Source: Progne subis subis (taxonomy: Eukaryota; Chordata; Aves; Passeriformes; Hirundinidae). Taken from it: a stretch of DNA of 64,000 nt. Location of the stretch: the NCBI GenBank assembly GCA_022316685.1, contig JAKJHU010000617.1, positions 1 through 64,000 of the forward strand, in the 5' to 3' direction. The position numbers were made by a program, and so were the translations under genes. The notes beneath the pieces are model-generated. The model was given only the letters and a program-made list of their open reading frames with translations. It made no database searches and was not told where the DNA came from. Of the stretch, positions 37,227-47,582 are shown in pieces (position 1 is the stretch's first letter; every line of letters starts with the position of its first letter).

Positions 37227-37560
37227 GTTCTTATTAACAACTAAAACGCTAGACACTGTCTTACTCATTACTTTTTGCACACACTGAAGTATGCAGGGAA
37301 TTGCTACTTAAACTACAATTACTACTATTAGAACAATCAAACCTATCTTACAAATTTCCTTTAGCCAAGGTGCAAAGCTCAAACTGTCAAACAAATTGTC
37401 TAGCCAAGACGGGTCATCTACTGTAATTTGGCTAGCTAAATCTCTCAATTCTTGCAATTGTTTGTGAATGGAAACAGAGTGATCAGATAAATTCATGCAG
37501 CACAAACATTCAAAATTTTTTTGAAAAAGGTACTCTAACTAAACAGGTTTTTCAGGGCTT
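37227..37560 (-). pseudogene. env: ERV-3 envelope TM remnant
   Basis: Only the end of TM survives: a Cys-Cys-Met-Asn-Leu-Ser motif (37,505), an amphipathic helix region, a Trp-Leu-Asp-Asn segment and an Ile/Val-rich membrane span. ERV-4 has the matching part in longer context at 61,230-61,440 and shows that the family carries a CX6CC TM. The SU and most of TM have been deleted between 37,560 and the pol stop at 37,727, so this provirus has no envelope. Confidence 0.8.
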
Positions 37561-37726
37561 CTGTCAGATAGACAAATGGTATCAGAGCCTGCAGACTTGG
37601 CCAAAGTAACAGACATTTGTCTTTGATTGACTTAGGTAAAACTTCACTACAAAAACTAAAACAAAAGAACAAAAGTATCATGCAAGTGATAAAACTTCAG
37701 TCTTTTCTTGGGCTGCTTTTGGCGGA

Positions 37727-40456
37727 TCATCTTCTCCTGATGATTCTGCGCAGCTCAGGTCTGGGTGCTTGCTTCTTGGTTTGCAGCAGTACTGCCTGAT
37801 GTGGGGTCTCAGCGGGCTTCGATGTGTGGTACGGTTTCACGTTCTTTGCTGGAATCCACCGGAGTCCTTTTTCTGTGGAGACACATGCAAACCCCTTCCC
37901 CCATGTTATAGGATTGTATGGTCCTTCAACTTGTCCTGAATCTAGGTTTTTAATTAAAACTGGGGGGTTCTCCTTCAGTTTTGCTTTCTTATTGTTTAAG
38001 AAATGTCTGTAAATGGGGGGGTCTGGCTCTTCTGCAGAGCTGTTCAGAAAATTATAAACATACAGGGCTTTATTCAACCTCTTTTGAGGTGCAGCCTGGT
38101 CTTCTCCCCCTTTCTGTTGATCTAAAATGCGTTTTAGAGTTTGATGTGTTCTTTTTATCATTCCTTGACTCGTGGGAGAGTAAGGAATGCCAAATGTATG
38201 GCAAACACCCCAATCATTCAGGAATGCAGCTAATTCTTGTGAGGTGTATGAAGGACCATTATCAGTTTTAATTTCTTGGGGGACACCTAAATAGGAGAAA
38301 GCTTGTGAAAAATGCTGGCAAACATGCTTAGCTGTTTCTCCTGCATGTACAGAAGCAAAAACTGCATTTGAAAATGTATCAATAGAGACATGGATATTTT
38401 TAAGTTTCCCAAAAGAGGGGTACTTAGTAACATCTGTTTGCCATTTCTGTAGACTTTCCAACCCCCTTGGGTTGGTGGCTCCTGAAGAGGGGAGAGGTTG
38501 AACTTGCTGACAGTTTGGGCAAGCTCGTACAATATTTTGTGCTTGTTCTAAGGTAAGGTGAAAATCTCGTTTGATTGCCTGTGCATTTTGGTGAAAAAAT
38601 GCATGACTCAGTTTGGCTTGTTCAACAGTGTTAGGCAAGGTGGTTGCAGCAAGCACTGAGGTAGAATTTTCAATGATTGCTGCACCTTCCTCATCTGATG
38701 CAGTTGATGCCAATGCATCAGCTCGTGCATTTCCCTCTGCCATAAATCCTGGAAGACCTGAATGAGCTCTAATGTGAGAAATAAAATAAGGATTATTTCT
38801 GTGTGATAAAATTTGATAGAGACAGGTGAGCCAAAGGCACAACTTGTCGTTGTTCACATCCTTTAGAACAGATCCTTCAATTCTCTTAATAACATTAGCA
38901 ACGTATGCTGAATCAGTGATCAGGTTGAAAGGTTCTGGAAAGAGCTGAAATGCTCTTACAACTGCTGCCAATTCAACAATTTGGGGAGAACCTTCAACCT
39001 TTTGAACCTCTTGTCCCCAGGTTTTAGTATTTTTATTTTGCCATGTGACGACTGAATTGTGCGTTCGCCCTGACCCATCACTGAAGATAGTGACTGCATC
39101 TAGAGGCTCTTCACTGATCAGGGGCTTTTCTTTGTAACATAATTTAGCTTTGATCATTTTGTGTGTTGGATAATGAATGGAACAAGTGCCTGGGAAATCG
39201 AGCAAGGCATACAGCAAGTCTTCTGATTTTTGCATTACCCAATCAAAATAGGTTTTCTTCATGGGCAGATAGATGATTGCAAATCCACGACCTGCTATTG
39301 AAAGAAGCCTTGTTCTACCTTTGATGATGATTTGAGACATCATTTCTAAAGGTGTGAGGATTGTCTTTGGCGACCTGTATGAGATAAAAACCCATTCAAT
39401 TATTAACAACGGATCTTTGTGGGAAGAATCCCATTGAAAGATGAGACCACACAGTCTCAGCTTTTCTCCTAAGATTGCAAGGAAAAAGGGTTTGTCAGGG
39501 ACACAGCGATGTGCTTGCCTGGTCTGCAGAGCACTGGTGATTTCTTCTAAGGCCTTGTGAGCCTTAGGAGTGAGGGATCTGGGGGATCTCATGTCATTGT
39601 CCCCTTTCAGCAAATCAAAAAGTGGAGCAAGTTCATCAGCTGTGATTCCTAGAACAGGCCTGACCCAGTTAATTTCTCCTAAAAGCTGCTGCAAGTCCTG
39701 CAAGGTGTGAACATCAGTTTGGATTTGTATCTTTTGAGGAGTGATGGACTGTTCTGTCAGTTTCCAACCTAAATATTTCCAGGGAGCAGTCTCTTGTATT
39801 TTTGATTCAGAGATCACCAGCCCACTCTTTTTGATTTCAGCAACAACGCAATCACGAGTCATTTCCATTTGTTTTCTTGTTGGTGCTGCGATGAGCAAAT
39901 CATCCATGTAGTGGAGGATAACTGATTGTGTGAACTGTTCACGGCATGGAGACAGTGCACGGGCTACAAAATGTTGGCAGATAGTTGGCGAGTTTTTCAT
40001 CCCCTGAGGAAAAACGAGCCATTGACATCTTTGGAGCGGTTCTTGCAGGTTTGTACTCGGAACAGAAAAGGCAAAACAAGGTGTGTCGTCTGGATGCAGT
40101 GGGATATTGAAAAAACAGTCTTTTAGATCTATGATTACAAGTGGCCAGTCTCTCGGGATCATGGAAAGGTTGGGTAGACCAGGTTGGAGGGGACCCATGT
40201 TCTCAATCACTGCGTTGATCTTTCTGAGATCTTGTAACAATTGCCAGGTGTTGGAGGTTTTCTTATGGATTACAAACACAGGTGAGTTCCAGGGACTGTT
40301 AGTGGGCTTAATGTGGCCTTTTTGCAGTTGTTCAGCTACTAGATCCTTGAGGGCACTCAGCTTATTGTCTGGTAGGGGCCACTGGTCAACCCAGACAGGG
40401 GTGTCAGTTTTCCAGGTTAGTTTGAGAGAGCCGAGTGCTTCAGTGGCCCCTACGAA
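37727..40456 (-). CDS. pol: ERV-3 Pol (reverse transcriptase-RNase H-integrase), fully open
   Basis: Uninterrupted frame of about 905 codons entered by a -1 shift at 40,456-40,462. Its domains, in order, are RT with RKINAVIE, FPQGMKNSPT and the YMDD catalytic box (near 39,905); a thumb/connection; RNase H with Asp, Glu, Asp and Asp in place (FSDGS, IVELAAV, ITDSAYV, ARADALA); integrase with an H-x3-H...CPNC zinc site and two catalytic aspartates (WQTDV; KTDNGP); and an SH3-like C-terminal WGKGFACVS motif. The third integrase catalytic residue, normally Glu in the ERTH-type motif, is Lys (IKRTHQTLK). The layout is betaretrovirus-like (class II ERV). An open pol of this length implies recent activity or gene conversion, but the Lys predicts loss of strand transfer. 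Confidence 0.9.
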   Translation of the reverse strand, partial: FVGATEALGSLKLTWKTDTPVWVDQWPLPDNKLSALKDLVAEQLQKGHIKPTNSPWNSPVFVIHKKTSNTWQLLQDLRKINAVIENMGPLQPGLPNLSMIPRDWPLVIIDLKDCFFNIPLHPDDTPCFAFSVPSTNLQEPLQRCQWLVFPQGMKNSPTICQHFVARALSPCREQFTQSVILHYMDDLLIAAPTRKQMEMTRDCVVAEIKKSGLVISESKIQETAPWKYLGWKLTEQSITPQKIQIQTDVHTLQDLQQLLGEINWVRPVLGITADELAPLFDLLKGDNDMRSPRSLTPKAHKALEEITSALQTRQAHRCVPDKPFFLAILGEKLRLCGLIFQWDSSHKDPLLIIEWVFISYRSPKTILTPLEMMSQIIIKGRTRLLSIAGRGFAIIYLPMKKTYFDWVMQKSEDLLYALLDFPGTCSIHYPTHKMIKAKLCYKEKPLISEEPLDAVTIFSDGSGRTHNSVVTWQNKNTKTWGQEVQKVEGSPQIVELAAVVRAFQLFPEPFNLITDSAYVANVIKRIEGSVLKDVNNDKLCLWLTCLYQILSHRNNPYFISHIRAHSGLPGFMAEGNARADALASTASDEEGAAIIENSTSVLAATTLPNTVEQAKLSHAFFHQNAQAIKRDFHLTLEQAQNIVRACPNCQQVQPLPSSGATNPRGLESLQKWQTDVTKYPSFGKLKNIHVSIDTFSNAVFASVHAGETAKHVCQHFSQAFSYLGVPQEIKTDNGPSYTSQELAAFLNDWGVCHTFGIPYSPTSQGMIKRTHQTLKRILDQQKGGEDQAAPQKRLNKALYVYNFLNSSAEEPDPPIYRHFLNNKKAKLKENPPVLIKNLDSGQVEGPYNPITWGKGFACVSTEKGLRWIPAKNVKPYHTSKPAETPHQAVLLQTKKQAPRPELRRIIRRR

Positions 40457-41325
40457 AAACCCAGTTCAATTTTGGCTCCCCACTGAGAAAGCAAGTCCCT
40501 TCCCCACACCGTGATGGGCTTTTGCACTACATAGGGATGAATCGATGCTTTCTTCTCATCTGGTCCTGTGATGCTGATCTCAGATTGACTTTGCAAGCAC
40601 GGAGTGACACCTCCGATGCCTGTGAGGGTACCTGGGGGAGTTACTAACTTCCAATCTCTTGGCCAATAGTAAGAAGAGATCACAGAAACATTTGCACCGG
40701 TATCGATCATCCCTTTGATGTTAACTTGAAGCCCACTATTTGACAACTCACAAGTTAGCATTGGTCTTTGTTCACTTATGTGTTGAATCCATAGAACTTC
40801 AGGATTTTCAGGAGTGACGGGGAAACAGCGTGGTGGCATTTGGTCCATAGTTCCCATAGGCAATGCTATGGCGATAGCTATGGGGGTTCTGGGAGGAATG
40901 TGCAATGGGGGATAGCAGGCATTGGCTAGCACTAGTAATTCTTCGTTGCAGTTAACAGACATCACACAAGGCAAAACAAGCAGTCCCAGGATGCTATTTC
41001 TTTCTTTACCAACAACTAAAAAGTCTTGCTTGTGTTGTGAAGGCCCAGTGATCCCTGTTGAGATATAATCGTAATCATCATCTTTTAGAAAGTTTGTTGG
41101 CTTGGAGGTTGCCAAGGTGCACCAGGTCCCTGGGGGTAGTAGGCTTGGGTCATTACTTGGGATTGTGCTGGTGATGAAGCGAAGAGCTTTTGGGTCGGGG
41201 TATTCACAAATTTCTCCTCGGGCGCTTGGGGTGCCATTACTTGTTTCTTCACGCGATGACGCTGCGTGCTCCCCTTGGAGTTTTTTTGATTGTATTTTCT
41301 GCTCATGTCCTGTCTGGCTGGGCAC
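40450..41325 (-). CDS. pro: ERV-3 Pro: dUTPase-like domain plus retropepsin
   Basis: Open frame overlapping the end of gag; it is entered by a -1 shift at 41,280-41,286 and has no need of its own start. The middle part (about 41,050-40,850) keeps the order and spacing of dUTPase motifs (SILGLLVLP, then a PRTPIAIAIALP strand), but the catalytic Asp-Tyr pair is replaced (VMSVNCNEE), so the enzyme is probably inactive. The C-terminal part is an aspartic protease with active site IDTGANVSVIS, a Gly-rich flap (GIGG) and a GRDLL motif. A dUTPase fused ahead of protease is typical of betaretroviruses. The frame ends at TAG 40,450-40,452. Confidence 0.82.
   Translation of the reverse strand: MPSQTGHEQKIQSKKLQGEHAASSREETSNGTPSARGEICEYPDPKALRFITSTIPSNDPSLLPPGTWCTLATSKPTNFLKDDDYDYISTGITGPSQHKQDFLVVGKERNSILGLLVLPCVMSVNCNEELLVLANACYPPLHIPPRTPIAIAIALPMGTMDQMPPRCFPVTPENPEVLWIQHISEQRPMLTCELSNSGLQVNIKGMIDTGANVSVISSYYWPRDWKLVTPPGTLTGIGGVTPCLQSQSEISITGPDEKKASIHPYVVQKPITVWGRDLLSQWGAKIELGFS
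40456..40462 (-). promoter_or_regulatory. Pro-pol -1 frameshift heptamer GGGTTTT
   Basis: On the minus strand the pro frame reads CTG GGT TTT TCG TAG, so G-GGT-TTT fits the X-XXY-YYZ slippery pattern and lies six bases from the pro stop (40,450-40,452). The -1 frame continues directly into pol. A downstream pseudoknot was not assessed. Confidence 0.75.
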
Positions 41326-44307
41326 TGCCAGGCAGGATTCTTTCCCTTTTTACAGGTGGAGCTGCGATCTGGTGCTTGCACACCTCTTTTGATGTTTGGG
41401 CAGTTCTTCATGATATGTCCAGGTCGCTTGCAGAAGTAGCAAGGTCCTGAAGTCACAGTAGCTTGCATAACAGTCATGGCGTTGTCTTGTTGTTGTGAGC
41501 TTAGATGCAGGGCGGTTAAGATTTCAGTAAGTTTCTGGTCTCGTGTTTCAACTTGTGCTGCTTGTACTGTGAGAGCCCTTTCAATTTTTTCTCCAATAGT
41601 TTTTCCAAGTTCATTTTCTTGAATCGTTGCGACATGCTGTGGGCTCCCTATTTGGTTACAGGCATCAATCATTTCAGGCACTGTGGGTCTCTCCTTTCCC
41701 AGGGCTTTGATTGTTCTTCTACATTCTGGACTTGCATTATTTTTAATGATGTCCCGTATCATGATTGGGCAAGCTATATCATCACCACATTGTCTTTCTG
41801 CTGCTTGAATCACTCGATCCACAAATGTGGTAAATGGTTCAGATGAATCTTGACTGATTAAGTTGTAGGTTTTTCAAAACTTCCTGCAGGCTGAATCTGT
41901 ACAAAGGCTCTACGAGCCATCTTTTTGATGTCGTGTAATGCTATTTTGGGTAAGTTCACTTGATTATCATTCTGATCATCAGGAGGGTCACCAGTTAGCT
42001 TAGACATAGTAAGTGTACAAAGATCTACATCAGTACTTTGTACATCTGCAGTACGTTTGTGAGCAACCTTCTCCATTTGAATTCCCACAGCATATATTGA
42101 GAATCTGTGAGAATTACACCAGCAAGGTTTTTGCAGTCATTTGGTGTAAGTGTATGTCCTTCCAGGGTGCTTTTTAGCAGTTGTTTAAAGTATGGAGAGC
42201 AGATGCCACTGTCTTTTATCACTTTTCTTAATTCCTTTATTTCGTTAGATGGGATCGCTGTCCATGTTCGGGGACCTCTGGCTTGCTGGCTGAATATCAC
42301 AGGCATGGCCAGAGGATTTAGATTTTCTTCTTTGCAAATTTCACGCGTGACTTCATGCCAGTCTGTCAGTTGAAGGTCATCAGAACATTTCTGTGGACCT
42401 TCCAAAATCAGGACTGGTGGTGGTGGATGTTCAGCTTTGAGAGATTTGGCAGCTGCAAGGGCAAAACAGTTCTCTGTCTGTTCTGTATTTGTTGGATTGG
42501 CTGCCACATTCCATCCTTCCCCTTCTCATTGCATGGTTTGTGTGTGAAGCTGTGGTCCTGTCATGCTTGGGCACGATGCAAGATGCGGTGGCACAGGCAG
42601 GAACGCAGGAGGCACAGGCAGGAACGCAGGAGGCGCAGAGTCTGTCAGTGAAGACATGTGAGAAGAGCTTGGAGCTGCGAGAGGGTTGGGCAGGCAGGAA
42701 GCTGTCACTGTAGCATGTAGGTTCGGGGGTGGAAGAGGAGCGGAAGGATACATAAAAGTCGCTGTAGAATCATGTTGCTGTTGTGCTGTGTGCAGAGTCG
42801 TGGGCTGGTCAAAGGCTGCTGAAGGCTGTGGTTGTGCAGAAACTGCTGATGGCTATAGCATCGGGGGCTGTGCAGCACACGCGGCAGTGTGGACTATTTG
42901 CGATGGCAGTGTAACGAGATCCGGCTGGGCGCAGGCCTCTGCATGGGGCGTGCGGGACCCGTCAGGCTGTATCAAAATTGGTGATGCGGCTTGGCGGGTT
43001 GGCGCAAATTGCGCATGCACAGGGTGCACAGCCTCGGTGTGGGGAGGCGTCGTGATGGCTGCCCACACTGGGGGCGTGGGAGGCGGCGGGGCCACGGGAG
43101 GGGACGCGAAGAAATCTGCGGGGACAGGAGACATCGGGGCAGCGGCAGGGATGGGAGGGCTGGCTGGGGCATGCCGTGGAGCAGGGACGGGGCGCGCACG
43201 GCCATCTGCCGTCTGTGCTGTGGCACTCAGCGGCTGGTAGCAAGCAAGTTGGGCCGGGGCCCGCTGTGGAGCCGGGACTGGAACGGGCTGGACCATCCAC
43301 CACAGCGCGAGGCTGGGGCAGTCTGCAGGCAGCAGAACACGCGGGAGGATGGTGGGCATCTCCGCGTCAGTGTGCGCCAGGGGAATTGCAGGCACAGGCG
43401 CCGGCACCGCCGGCTCATTGAAAGGCAGTGGCGGCGAGGCAGTGGTGGGCACGGGCGAGAGCGGTGGCACCACCAGCGCCGCATCTGCTGCGGCGAGGGG
43501 ACCCTGTGCTGCCTGCAGGAGGGTCGCAGCCTGGGTGTGAAGAAGGCTGGCGACTGCAGCGGCCACAGCCGCAAAGGCGGTGGCTGGCGGAGCGAGGGGA
43601 CCCGCGCTGGGGAGGGGAGGCGATCCAGCCCGAGCCGCGGGGTGAGGAGGGGGCATGACTGACGCCGTGCCGGCAGCGAGAAGCACCGCCGGGATGTCTT
43701 CAGTGGGTGGGCCCTCAGGGGCAGAGGTGGGGACGGGGCTCGGCGCACTGTAGCCAGGGGAGGGAGCCCCGGCAACAGGAATTCCAGCCGTGAACGGGAC
43801 CGAGGGCGCAGTGGGAGGGGCCTCAGGGTCCGGTGGGGCGGAGGGGCCGAGGGGACGGGTGCCGCAGCCACGAGGGTGGGAGATGGGGCCGCGGCGCTCG
43901 GTGGGGCCGCGGATGCCGAAACCGCATGGCGTGGAGGGGAGGAGGGGGGCGGTTTGTGCTGCAGACCCGGGGCCGCACTGAGGGGATCTCCGGGACCAGC
44001 GGGACTAGGTGCAGCGGCTGCAGTGGCGTTTTTTGCAGCAAAAGAGCTCAACGAGAGCTCTGCAAGCAGGAACGAGCTCAGCAACAGCAAAATTCTTTCG
44101 TGAAATATCATTAAAGAGTCTATTTCCAACTGAGTCCCAAAAGTCTCTGGTAAAGACAGCTGAAGGGTCAGCATTGGGAAAGTTAACTAGAGTCCATTCT
44201 AAAAGGTCTTTTAGCTCTTGCTTAGGTAAAGTACTGTTGTTGCAGCGTAAAAGATGCTTAAGTTGTTTATAGAGATCTCTATCAAGGGTAGAACGAGACA
44301 GTCCCAT
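41085..44307 (-). pseudogene. gag: ERV-3 gag, four segments in different frames
   Basis: Structural polyprotein gene. It starts at the ATG 44,307 with Met-Gly-Leu-Ser, a myristoylation signal, and a matrix-like helical domain to about 44,040. A long Pro/Ala-rich, very GC-rich linker follows (about 44,040-42,853) and changes frame at least twice. The capsid part is open at 42,507-42,025 (SPYFKQLLKSTL and WEFKWRRLL are family landmarks). It continues after further frame changes near 42,000-41,860 into 41,822-41,085, which contains the C-terminal capsid, one CX2CX4HX4C zinc knuckle (CYFCKRPGHIMKNC) and a second, degenerate knuckle. Gag cannot be translated as one protein, in contrast to the intact pol. 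Confidence 0.82.
41280..41286 (-). promoter_or_regulatory. Gag-pro -1 frameshift heptamer AAAAAAC
   Basis: On the minus strand the gag frame reads CAA AAA AAC, the classical A-AAA-AAC slippery site, inside the gag/pro overlap (41,085-41,325). The related ERV-4 has the same heptamer in the same frame at 56,680-56,686. Confidence 0.8.
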
Positions 44308-44834
44308 ACTGTTTAGACAAGTGTAGCTCACCTCGATGTCGCAGAAGCAGGTCCTCACTCGAGATCCGATGTGGGGGTTGGCCAGACACTCCAGTCAGCT
44401 CTCAGGACACTGCACGGAGTCCCCCTCAGAGCCACGGCTCCAGGCGCTGCTCAGGAACAGCTTTTCCATGCTCGGGGACGCAAACCTCCACTCAGCGCTT
44501 AAATGCGGGCAGTGCAAAGCAGTGCCCACCTGCGCTCAATGCACGTGGCAACGTACCATGGCAAAAATCCCTCCGTGAGCCCCAGTGGCTGCTGCTCAAC
44601 AGCACCTTCTGTGCTCGAGGGATGCCAGACAAAACCTCCTCAGAGCTCGAAGTGTCCACTACGAAGTAACAGTCCTCCTGCTCAAGGTTTTGCCCTCAGC
44701 AACTTTAAAGAGCTGCAGCCTCACACTGCTCAGCAGCGATGTGCTGTGCTCACAACACTGATTAGAGTACAACTGGTAATTTAGTTACCGTCCATGATGA
44801 AGTCTCTCACAGCTTGAAAGGCTGGGTCCTGCGT
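44308..44834 (-). other. ERV-3 5' leader
   Basis: About 530 bp between PBS and gag start. No conserved frame; presumably the packaging region. Confidence 0.6.
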
Positions 44835-44852
44835 CTTCCACATTGGGCACCA
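44835..44852 (-). other. ERV-3 primer-binding site, tRNA-Lys-like
   Basis: Three bases inside the 5' LTR, the minus strand reads TGGTGCCCAATGTGGAAG. This resembles the tRNA-Lys(CUU)-type PBS of betaretroviruses and HERV-K-type elements, with a few mismatches. Confidence 0.75.
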
Positions 44853-44855
44853 ATT

Positions 44856-45399
44856 TGTAGAAATCCCTCTTCCTCCTGCTGCTGCTGAGGACTCTAGGAT
44901 GGTGTAGATGAATGTAGACGAGAGATCTCTGAGGTTAGGTTTTAGAAGAAGAGGTTTGTTGTATGGAATGTGAGGCCTTGCTCGGAGTCGCCAGGCGCAG
45001 CTGTAGCATGGCCTTGGAAGGTGGGGGCAGTGAGAGATAAAGAAATTCCAAGAGCAAGATGCAAGAGGCAAGAGAGAGGAGCAAAGGAGAAGAGAACAAA
45101 AGACAAGAAGCAGAAGAAGAAGAAGAAGAAGGGAAGCCCACTCTCGCAGCCCCCCGATAAGGGGTCTTGAGGTGGGCTGTAACAGGCTTGTGCCAATGGG
45201 GTTACAGATACTTGCTACTTCAGGTGGGGTTACATGTGTGGGATGAATTATACATAGGGGGTTGTTTTCGCAGGCATCTAGTAGCTAGGACATCTCAAAC
45301 ATCAAAACTTACTTTCAATTCTATCTCACTTGCAGGTTTCACATTCTCAGAATCTAAGCAATCATATTTATAGGGCTTTCTGGCTTCATCCTTCCCAAC
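44856..45399 (-). mobile_element. ERV-3 5' LTR
   Basis: Partner of 36,655-37,218, inner edge TG at 44,856. The outer edge should end in CA (the 3' LTR reads CCTTCCCAACA), but here it reads CCTTCCCAACC. The bases beyond are immediately duplicated-block DNA, with no target-site duplication matching the other flank (GGTTTA at 36,649-36,654). Confidence 0.88.
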
Positions 45400-45970
45400 C
45401 CCATTCAACTTAAACTGTAAGCCCATTCAATTTTAAGTTAATCAAAATTTCTAAGAAGAGGGAATAATAATAAGACACAGAAAGAGAGAAAGATCAAAAA
45501 AGATTTAGAGAAGCACTCAAACAGCTACCAACTCCTGGATTCCAGCTGTGTTCAGATAGAAATTCCAAGAAGAGGTGGGGTCAAGATATGTGCTTGCCTT
45601 GTGGTCAACCATAAATACCCCATGGTTTTCCTGGGCCCTTCCCCCAGGAGGGACTTTGGGTCACTTGGTCTCTCAGGAGCTGGGCTGGGGGTTGCAGAGG
45701 TGGCTGTGGAGCATTGCCTTTGGTGTGCCAGGCATTGGCAGACACTGCTGGGCTGGGATAGAGGCTCTGGGGGGATTGGGGTTACAGGGCAGGGCCGTGC
45801 TGGGGTTTCAGGGCAGGGCAAGGCTGGACCTGCCCCTTCCTCCCCGACGCACAAAATGTTTCCAGCCAACAATCTCCTCCAGTCTCTCACAACAGGCAAT
45901 GCTGGAGGTGGAATCCCAATTGTGGATATGGGCACCTGGACAAGAAGGAGAGTTCTTTTCCATAGGAAGG
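45400..45970. repeat. Outer part of duplicated block X, copy 2
   Basis: Reverse complement of 16,308-16,880. It starts exactly at the ERV-3 5' LTR, where the homologous copy continues into unrelated single-copy DNA. Confidence 0.85.
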
Positions 45971-47582
45971 TGTAATGATTTTAGTTAAAACTGGACAGAA
46001 ACACTAATTAATGTAGTGACTACACATTTGTCAAATTTTGTTTGGTAAATTTAGTATAGTGGTCTTAGTGTTTACTCTCTTTTTGTGGGAGAGGATCAGG
46101 AAGAAACAAAGCAGGCTCAAGCTTAAAAAGTAAACAATTTAATTAACACACACTAGAAGAATGGAAAAGACAAGAAAAGATGGGAAAAAAACCCAAAAAA
46201 ACCCAAAATGCAACTTCAAAACCCTCCTCCCTTCCCTTACAAACTGTTAACTTTCTTACAAACATCCACAGACACAAGCTGTGATTTTCAGCCGGTTTCA
46301 CCATTTAAATATAATCTTTCATCACTTTGGGAGAGGAGTCTCTCTAGAGTCTTATGGACACATTCGCCACAAGACAAAAACTGTCCTGGGGCTCTCAATG
46401 TCACAAATCTGCAGCTGCTTGGAGTTTTTGTAGATTGTGCTGTTCCACCCATTAGCAGCCTTTCCCCTGGCTACTCATGGGCCTCTCAGTGTATCTGGGG
46501 TACTGTTTAAGAAAGCTTCTTCTAGTATAAAACAAGGAGTCTCTTCTAGCTCTAAATAGTTTCTATCTCAAAAGAAATAGAGACCTCCTTTTAACCCATG
46601 AACTGAGGGCTTCAAATCACTTCCTCTCTAAAATCATCTTGGTCTCAAAGGCTGAGACCTCCTTTTACTGCACAAGTGACGGGCTTTAAGATTCCCGCTT
46701 GAATCTCAATCGTATCAATCCCCAACTTTGACTAGAACTAGCATTCCTCCAAACAACATTAAGATGTTACAAGAAACAGTCCATTTCTCCATAGTTTACA
46801 GCAGAAAAGTTTGGTTAAAAATGTCCACATCCTCAATCCCTCTTCTAATAATCTTTATCAGTTCTTTCACTCCTGCTCCACTGACTTCACGCGGTGTCTT
46901 TCCTACGTCCATCCTGTCTCTTTCTTTTCTCTCTCAGGGAAGGGTCAGGCCTTGGAAGCTCCATGTTGCCAGGACAGGGTTAACTCTGCCCAGGCCTGCA
47001 GTGGCCATGTGATTTCTACTCTAGGCAGCAGTCTCTCCATTTCAGATTAGCCTGGTTTCCTCCTTCCACTCTTTCTTTTCTGTCTGGAAGACACCGGAGG
47101 AGGGGAGTGGGAGGAGAGCTCTGCCCACCCCTCAGTGACAATTGAGGCAGCCTCGGCCAAACCGGGCCCAGAGTTGTTATCAGGGGAGATCCCTCCCTGC
47201 TCTGGGGTCTCTGGGGAGGTTTTTTCAAAGTGGTTGATGTTAAGCTGCAACCTCTCCTCCCCCCGGGAGCCGATGGAGTCCGGCTGGGCCTCGGGCGAGC
47301 TTCCCCCCGAAGGGGGAGGTGGGGTGTGGGGAGCAGTAGGACCCACTCGATGTTACCTGTTCAGCTGAGCAGGAGGAAAAGGGCCTGACCTGAAGAAACT
47401 GGGATTTATATGGGTACTGCCCAAAGTCGCATTCAACATTCTCAGTGGCCAAAGCAGATGCCAATATCTCAAACCAGCTTCTGAGATGTCCTTGTCCTTT
47501 CTAAAACTATTTCTAGGGTCCTTACAGGGTAACACGTCACATTCCTCCCTAACTAAAAACCAAACTGTGTGAACCCATGACA
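45971..47582 (-). mobile_element. Element X, copy 2: 1.6-kb LTR-like unit
   Basis: Inverted twin of 14,695-16,307 and of almost identical length. The minus-strand TATA box is near 47,403-47,410 and the poly(A) signal near 46,138. A frame of about 99 codons on the minus strand (47,346-47,047, no ATG at its head) is open here, but the corresponding stretch of copy 1 has a one-base difference near 15,025 that breaks it. I do not recognise the encoded Pro/Ser-rich peptide. Confidence 0.6.

Noticed and set aside
42991..43662. Plus-strand frames opposite the Pro/Ala-rich gag linker
   Set aside because: They are Arg/Gly-rich shadows of the GC-rich minus-strand gag; no start context or domain.
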